From contig BCJX01000018.1 of assembly GCA_001600415.1 (NCBI GenBank), forward strand, positions 402,112-466,111: a stretch of DNA of 64,000 nt. Reading direction: 5' to 3'. The stretch comes from Pascua guehoae (taxonomy: Eukaryota; Basidiomycota; Tremellomycetes; Trichosporonales; Trichosporonaceae). Below, piece by piece: positions 58,397 to 64,000 of this stretch. The notes under the pieces are model-generated. The model searched no databases. It saw only the letters and a list, made by a program, of their open reading frames with translations, and was not told the DNA's origin. Position 1 is the first letter of the stretch, and each line of letters begins with the position of its first letter. A program made the translations under genes and the position numbers.

Positions 58397-59401
58397 CTAC
58401 TCTGCATCTTCGACGCTCCACCTGCGCATGCCGACAATCTCGACGTCGACGCCACGCTCCTTGCCCCACTCTGCAATGACGTCGGTGACGGGCTTATCGC
58501 TACCGAGCATCATGGCGCTCTGGGTGAGAAGGGCCTCGTGCTCCTCGACGCCGTCCCCTGGGGCGAGTGCGCGGGTGGGGAAGCCGACTGCCTGGCGTGC
58601 GAGGTTGCGTGCGAGGGCGACGAGGTCCTTGTCGAGGGCGTCGCCTTCGGGGCCAGCCAGCTTGGCGGCAATGGGGGTCTCGACGCCCTTGACGCTGAGG
58701 ACGACGACGGCGCCGACCTTGCCCGTGGTCGCGCCGCCGTGGGTGTAGGCTCCCGGGACGAGGCGGACGTCTGGGCGTGCGGGGAAGGGGGCGGCAAAGG
58801 ACACTGCGCGGCGGAGGCGGAGGTTCTCGCCCGTCTGCGCAAGCGAGGACAGGAGGGCCTGCTTGACCGTCGTCGCGTCTGGGGCCGTGGGCGGTGCCGT
58901 GTCGGGACCTTCGGGGAGGGCGACGAGGGGCGCGGCCAGGAGCGACTCGACGGGGAACTCTGCGAGCCCAACTGTCGATCCCGCAGGCAGATCAATGTCG
59001 ATGGGAATGTCCAAAAACGCCGCCGTGTCCGCCACGCCGCGCGCAGTGTTCAGGAAGACGTCGTTGCGCGCGACAAAGTCGGTCTCGCACGCCAGGTGCA
59101 CCATCGACACGCGCTTGCCCGCCAGCAGCGAGACGGCAATCGTGCCCTCGTTGGTCTCGCGGCCAGACACCTTGTCGGCCTTTTTTTGCACAGACGCACT
59201 CCCCGCACTCGACAGGTAGGCAATCGCCGCGTCCAGGTCGAGGTTGGACTTCTCGAGCGCCTCGCGCGCCGCCGCCATTGGGACGGGGTGCGACTTGCGC
59301 AGCGCCGCGATCAGCTTGACGGGCACTTTGGGCGAGAGCGACGACGACGACGTGCTGAATGTGCGCGCCGCGAGGAGCGCGGGAGAGCGGAGGGCGAACA
59401 T
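58397..59401 (-). CDS. TSF1: Mitochondrial translation elongation factor Ts (334 aa)
   Basis: Single exon. The first ~22 residues (MFALRSPALLAARTFSTSSS) are a typical mitochondrial presequence. The UBA-like N-domain (VKLIAALRKSHPVPMAAARE, residues about 28-66) and the EF-Ts signature LACETDFVARN (residues 103-113) identify the family. The protein exchanges GDP for GTP on mitochondrial EF-Tu. Length and domain order are normal for fungal mitochondrial EF-Ts. It shares a short divergent promoter with PEX2. Confidence 0.95.
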   Translation of the reverse strand: MFALRSPALLAARTFSTSSSSLSPKVPVKLIAALRKSHPVPMAAAREALEKSNLDLDAAIAYLSSAGSASVQKKADKVSGRETNEGTIAVSLLAGKRVSMVHLACETDFVARNDVFLNTARGVADTAAFLDIPIDIDLPAGSTVGLAEFPVESLLAAPLVALPEGPDTAPPTAPDATTVKQALLSSLAQTGENLRLRRAVSFAAPFPARPDVRLVPGAYTHGGATTGKVGAVVVLSVKGVETPIAAKLAGPEGDALDKDLVALARNLARQAVGFPTRALAPGDGVEEHEALLTQSAMMLGSDKPVTDVIAEWGKERGVDVEIVGMRRWSVEDAE

Positions 59402-59773
59402 GGCGACGACGGTGGGGGTGTTTTGACAACGACGAGACGAGCGACCTTTTGCTGCGCCGTTTCCAACTTTTGGAATGGTCCGAGGATCGGCGGTGGGTCG
59501 GATCGTGCCTGACCGAGATCCACGTGGTGCACGTGGGTCATGAAGCTGAGATTACCCAACGTTGTGGATCCCATTTCAAACCCACCATCCTAATGCCCTT
59601 GAATTAGCGGAAGCAAAATTCCTGCCCATCGGCCCTCGCCGGGCGACGCCGCCTGTGGTGTTCGGCTATCACCCCACCCAATAGCCCGGACCACGCCATC
59701 CAACTCAACTCGCAACTCTCAACTTCCAACCTTCCTGACAAACTCTCCAACTCTCCTTTCTCCGCACGACGCC
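59402..59773. promoter_or_regulatory. TSF1/PEX2 divergent promoter with paired CACGTG boxes
   Basis: 372 nt between the two starts. CACGTG occurs at 59521-59526 and 59530-59535, in CCACGTGGTGCACGTGG, about midway. This resembles the pair near 12160 and is a candidate Cbf1/bHLH-bound element coordinating a mitochondrial and a peroxisomal gene; the function is inferred. Confidence 0.5.
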
Positions 59774-62252
59774 ATGCCCGACGGCACCCTCCCTCCACCC
59801 CCGACTGCGGGGCCCTCGGCGGCACGGCGCGCGTACGAGCCCCGGGCCCCGCTCGTGAACCAGATCGACGCCGACAACCTCGACGATGGCATTGGGGGCA
59901 TGCTCGCAGAGGGCGTGCATTGCACGCTCCAGAGGTTTCGGGTGAGTCCGAGTGATGATGTGGTGTACTGTAGTGTGTTGGATGCTGGGAGTGGATGGGA
60001 GAGTGCGTGCTTAATACTGGTGTTTCGGCGCTTGCATTTCAGTGCTGGGCGCTCGGTGCTCGGTGGTACGTACGACATTCCGTGACCTGCCGTCCTGGCA
60101 GGCTTCGGTGCTCGTCTGCGTGGTGGGGAACGGCCCTGCTGAGCGGCACTGTGCTGTATGTCTGGACTTGATTGGTGTGCTCTTCATTGGGTCCGTATCA
60201 TCTCCGTTGTCAGCCGGATATAACCTGTTTGCAGCCTGTCCATCGCTGCGCGCGTCTGTACATGACGAGTCGTGTCCTTTCTTGCTCAGCTGCGCCAAAT
60301 CACCCAACAACTCGAAGCCTATGTGATCTCTGGCAAAGCCCGTTCAGCTCGCTTACTGCAGCCCTCACTCGCATCTGGCGTCAAGCCCGAACTCGAACTC
60401 GCGCTCAAGCTCGCCGTGTTCGCCGCCGGTGTGCTTGGGCCCCGAGCGGCGTCCCCCGGAGCCGCACTACAGAACCTCCGGTTGGCGTCAAATGGGCGTG
60501 GCTTGCGTGAGTTTGGTGGTACAGTCGGCTTAACGCTGTTCACCACGTGTCCTCGGCTGCATTGGGCGGGCATCGAACAGAATGTCGCCGAGCGGATTTG
60601 CGAGTACGCGCTGGGTGCCACAGCGCAAGGCAGGGGCTTCACCTAGTACCCCATGCTTGCCGTCGGCAATGGCTTGTTATAGTGTAAAACAACCAAGTCT
60701 GGGACTGATTGTTACGATGGTGTGGTCGGGATGCGCTCTGGAATGGCCCTCTCCTTGCGCATTGTTCGGCGTGTTGCCGCGCTCCGCGCCCCACTTCATT
60801 CCCATCGGCTGCCCTCCACTGGACACCCGCTAACGCCCCAGCCTTCCGCACAAAGCTCCTCCTCTACCTCCTCCTCCACCCCCCGCTCATCCCCTCGTAC
60901 CTCCTCTCGCGCGCTCGGTCCGCCGCGCTCTCTCGTCAATGGCCCGACCTTCCCGCACACGACATCCGTCGCAAGGCGTGGAAATGGCTTGTACGCGCCG
61001 AAAACGCCGCGCGCGCATGGGAGCTCGCCGGGTGGGCGTGGTTCCTCTGGGATGGAATGTACCCGTCCCTCTTGATGCGCGCGTTGGGGCTCCGTCTCGT
61101 CCCGTCTGCACCGCGGTTGGCGCGCATGGTGTCGTACGAGTTTATGAATCGACAGCTTGTTTGGGGCGTCATGACGGTGAGTACGGGTTGTGGTTGCGAA
61201 AATGGTGGAGGCTGGGACGGGGCAGAATGCAGGAGTGGTTGTTGCGAGAGAGATGTGAGGTGCGATGTGGATAAATGGCGAGCAGACGGTATGGAAGGAG
61301 TACAGCTTGAGCTGGAAGAGACTACGGGGAACGAAAGTCGCGACGCCTCCTGCTGAGTAGAAGCCGAGGGGACGACTGGAGGGAGATGATTCCCGGGTCC
61401 GAAGGGGACTACAAAGGAACGCAGAAGGCGCTGGGGATAAAATGGAGGCTGAGCGAACGGAGTGGAGGATAACATGGCCCATTTTGAGGGTCAAAGCCTA
61501 CCCCGGAGAGGCCAGGAAACTTGTGAAGAGTACAGGGCGGGAGCTTCCGGAAAGAGGGATTGAAGGGACCTAGGGAGCACGCTGTTGAGAGGGAAAGTGG
61601 CGAGAAAAGGACTTGTGCATCCCACCTAGATTGTCCCCGACTGGAGCGTGAACTAACACCACAGGAATTCCTCATCTTTGCCCTTCCGCGCGTTCCCTCG
61701 CTTCCCGCGGTACTCAACCCCGCGACCCTCGTCGCCCCAGTCAAGGCATTCTTCTCACAGCCCACGACCATCGACTACGAGGCGCTCTCTGCCTCTGCGG
61801 ACGCGTCGAGCGCTGCACGGAAGGCCGGAACCGCTGCGCCTGCGAGTGCGCACGCCGGTATCCTCGCAGGCATTCCGCTCTCGACGTGCCCTGTGTGCTA
61901 CCTGCGGCGGACGTCGGCGCCGTCGGCGCTCCCCGGGACGGACATTGAGCTCCCACCGGTGTCTCTCGATGGGGGCGAGGAACAGCAGACAGACAACGAG
62001 GACAGGATCTTCGTGCCCGCCCAGACCGACTGCTGGGGACAGTGCCGCTACTGCTACTACTGCATTGCAGATGAGTTGGCGCATCACGCGCATGAGGCCG
62101 AGCCGGGTACAAAGACCAAGTGGGCGTGCCTCCGCTGCGGTGGGTCGGTCACCAAGGCGTCGCGTGTGGTGGGACAGCCGCGTGAGGACTGGGAGTTGGT
62201 CGAGGCGGTGAAAGTGAATGGGGAGGAGGACGAGGCGGTCAAGTCGGGTTAA
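59774..62252 (+). CDS. PEX2: Peroxisomal RING E3 ligase subunit Pex2 (435 aa)
   Basis: Exons are 59774-59941, 60290-60506, 60842-61176 and 61665-62252. VNQIDADNLDDGI, PGAALQNLRLASNGRG, KLLLYLLLHPPLIPSYL, YEFMNRQLVWGVMT and FLIFALPRVP are the landmark segments of the Pex2 N-terminal domain, which is embedded in the peroxisomal membrane. The C-terminal RING has Cys at about 315/318, 363/367, 370/373 and 394/397; Cys 367 sits where His is usual, so it is C4C4-like. Pex2 works with Pex10 and Pex12 to ubiquitinate the import receptor Pex5. Introns 1-3 are long for this genome (348, 335 and 488 nt). Confidence 0.9.
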
Positions 62253-63015
62253 GGTTGTCGTGTGGTGTAGGGTTTGTGCTGCGTGGTCGAGTCCATACTG
62301 CATGGTAGTAGTAGAAGATCAATGTTCACCTCATTTGACAAGGTCGCCAACAGCGTCTTAGTTTGTTGTGTGTAGCAGTCGCAGAGTGGACCACTGGGTC
62401 TATCAGGTTTGCCCATTCGTTTCCAAGCGATCAGCGAAAACACAATCGCACTTTGGATGTTCTGGTGCCCCCCCCCATGCAATGTTGGTGTGGGCACACC
62501 GCGACGCGACCGGTGGCCACCGACGCGCCTGATCTTGTCTGTTGTCTTGTAATGTAATGTTGGCGTGTGCTTCTTGACGCGTCATTTTACAACGCTCGCG
62601 TGTTCGATTCGCCACCCGGGTATATAAAGTTCCGCGTGTGTCAGCCAGTGATACGCCACCGAATCACCCGCCATTTGTGCCATTTGGAGACCCTTTTTGT
62701 CCTGGGGCTCACGCGCCCACGCGCCAAATTTGCCTTTTGCTCGTCTCAGTCTCTCCCATCTCCGGGATTCCTCAAACCTCAAAGCAACCTCCCCCCCCCA
62801 TCACCATTTCGCTTCTCCTCACCATCGACGGTCACCTCGCTCGAGACACGACACACTCGGACCCACGCGCCGCACATACCCCTGTCGTTCCCTGTTCTTC
62901 CTTCCCCGCCGTGTACCCCACCCCACCTTCCCCCGTCTCCGCCACCAACTTTGCGGATCTCTCTCGCTCCACCCCAGGTTGATTTCCACTGATCCTACCC
63001 GCTACCCTACCCAAC
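62253..63015. promoter_or_regulatory. Promoter and leader of the USP gene
   Basis: A TATATAAA element at about 62621-62628 is a good TATA-box candidate, followed by a long CT/C-rich leader up to the ATG at 63016. No separate gene is seen between PEX2 and this start. Confidence 0.6.
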
Positions 63016-64000
63016 ATGACGGCGGCGGTCGGAAAAATCGAGTTTGTTCCCTATGCCCTCTCTCGGCGTTTGACGCTGGGCGACTCGAAACGCGTCCGCA
63101 TGAGTTCACGGAGCCCATCGCCTGTTGGTCAGCGGTACGCTGCAAGCGACGTCTCGACGACACTGCTGGGCTCGGGGTCGGGGGCGTTACGTGCCTCGTC
63201 GTCGAACTCGACGCCCGTACGCGCCAACGTAAACACGTCCGCGCCGGCCTCAGCGACCGCGTCCGTGACCGTGTCCGGTATGTCCGTGTCCGCATCGGCG
63301 TCGGCGTCTACACCTCCGCGGGGCGCGACTCCGGCCTCACCCCGGTCACCGGGAACGCCATCGCGCAAGGGCAAGGAGCGCGAGCGCGAGCGGGAACGCG
63401 ATGTCGCGGCGAACGGCAAGAAACCGAGCCCGGCGAGCGCCAATGGATCGATGGGCACGCCGAACGGCAGCGCCAACGGCACACCAATGCCCAAGGCCAA
63501 GCCCAAGCCCAAGGCAAACGGCGTGCAGGTTCCCAACGGCGTGGCCCCTCCTTCCTCGACGCTAACGGCCGCCGCACCACCACCATCCCCGCCCGTCCGA
63601 GGACTGTCCGCAGCGACAGTCGACCTTTCCTGGCCCGAGCCATTCGCGTCGGCCAAGCGTGCCGCGGGCCTGTTCAACGGCAGCATGGCGTGCTACACCA
63701 ACGCGACGCTCCAGGTCCTCATGCACACGCCGCCCGTCCTCCGCGTCGCGCTCGCACATGCCGCCGACGACTGCCTCCTCGCGTCGCGCGGCAAGTTTTG
63801 CATGCTCTGCGCGCTCCGCAAGATTGCCACCGTCGAGCACTGGGCGGGCAAGAAGCGCGCGTACCGTCCCATGGCGGTGCACAATTATCTTGGACGTGCG
63901 TAGACTCTCTAACCCCCCGTCTCCCCTTCCAGGGACCTCCGAGAATCCAGAGTTGGACCCAGTGGCGAGGTCGAGCGAGTCGACGGTGGAATCGTTGGGC
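63016..64000 (+). CDS. Ubiquitin carboxyl-terminal hydrolase, USP36-like, 5' part only
   Basis: Exon 1 is 63016-63895 and exon 2 starts at 63933; the gene continues beyond the window. The N-terminal ~200 residues are a disordered Ser/Pro/Ala-rich region with a basic RKGKERERERERD stretch and an Asn/Gly-rich part. The USP catalytic domain starts at about residue 215 with GLFNGSMACYTNATLQVLMH, the Cys box, followed by GKFCMLCALRKI, which resembles the Cys-rich segment of USP36. The usual GNTC before and including the catalytic Cys is replaced by SMAC, although Cys and the following Y-x-N are kept. USP36-type enzymes act in the nucleolus and on histones. Exon 2 translation (TSENPELDPVAR) is not clearly USP, so this junction is tentative. 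Confidence 0.8.

Noticed and set aside
62585..62612. GTTCGATTC, a possible tRNA B box
   Set aside because: The flanking bases do not form a T stem, and no D arm or acceptor stem was found.
1..64000. CRISPR array
   Set aside because: No regularly spaced identical repeats with unique spacers; all arrays seen are direct tandem repeats, and the genome is eukaryotic.

Overview
The window is GC-rich nuclear DNA from a fungus, most probably a basidiomycetous yeast of the Tremellomycetes. A Trichosporonales relative (Trichosporon, Cutaneotrichosporon, Apiotrichum or Vanrija type) is my best guess. The evidence is many short spliceosomal introns (35-60 nt) with GTGAGT/GTAAGT donors and CTAAC/CTGAC branch sites, strong preference for G or C at third codon positions, tRNA genes interrupted after position 37, and yeast-type protein families (Pex2, Gef1-type CLC, SIT siderophore transporter, Dal5-type permease, mitochondrial EF-Ts, Mpo1). 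I derived the exon models by hand from splice signals and reading-frame continuity. Wherever a complete model is given, the exon lengths sum to a multiple of three.

Layout. 0-2.5 kb: an MPO1/DUF962 gene with two unusually long introns filled with 12-nt minisatellites. 2.5-5.8 kb: repeat-rich sequence without a gene. 5.8-8.2 kb (minus): a repetitive coiled-coil protein with a probable C-terminal BAG domain. 8.7-11.8 kb (minus): a TBC1D5-like Rab GAP. 11.8-18.8 kb: a 7 kb gene-poor stretch with homopolymer tracts and a perfect hairpin. 19.0-21.1 kb (plus): a GATA-type factor with an odd finger. 23.8-27.6 kb (minus): a 13-exon CLC transporter. 28.5-32.7 kb (plus): a PNUTS-like PP1 regulator. 33.8-41.6 kb: two paralogous F-box-like/ankyrin-like genes (minus) flanking a putative cyclase, a tRNA-Ser(AGA) and a GNAT gene. 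42.0-45.5 kb (plus): a Dal5-type permease with two microexons and an F-box-like protein. 45.5-47.4 kb: unresolved. 47.4-52.3 kb: a BAHD-type acyltransferase convergent with a siderophore transporter. 54.4-64 kb: a LURP-one-related protein, a small 80-residue protein, tRNA-Asp(GTC), mitochondrial EF-Ts, PEX2 and the 5' part of a USP-type deubiquitinase that runs off the edge.

Most genes are unrelated housekeeping functions with independent promoters, as is normal for such yeasts. The most system-like pieces are (i) the siderophore transporter, whose upstream region carries an exact ATCWGATAA iron-GATA site and whose convergent neighbour is a BAHD-type acyltransferase, and (ii) the duplicated F-box-like/ankyrin-like family around 34-41 kb, which I cannot match to a named family. 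CACGTG boxes recur, as close pairs, upstream of the TBC gene and between TSF1 and PEX2. No CRISPR array, intact transposon, rRNA gene or viral gene was recognised.
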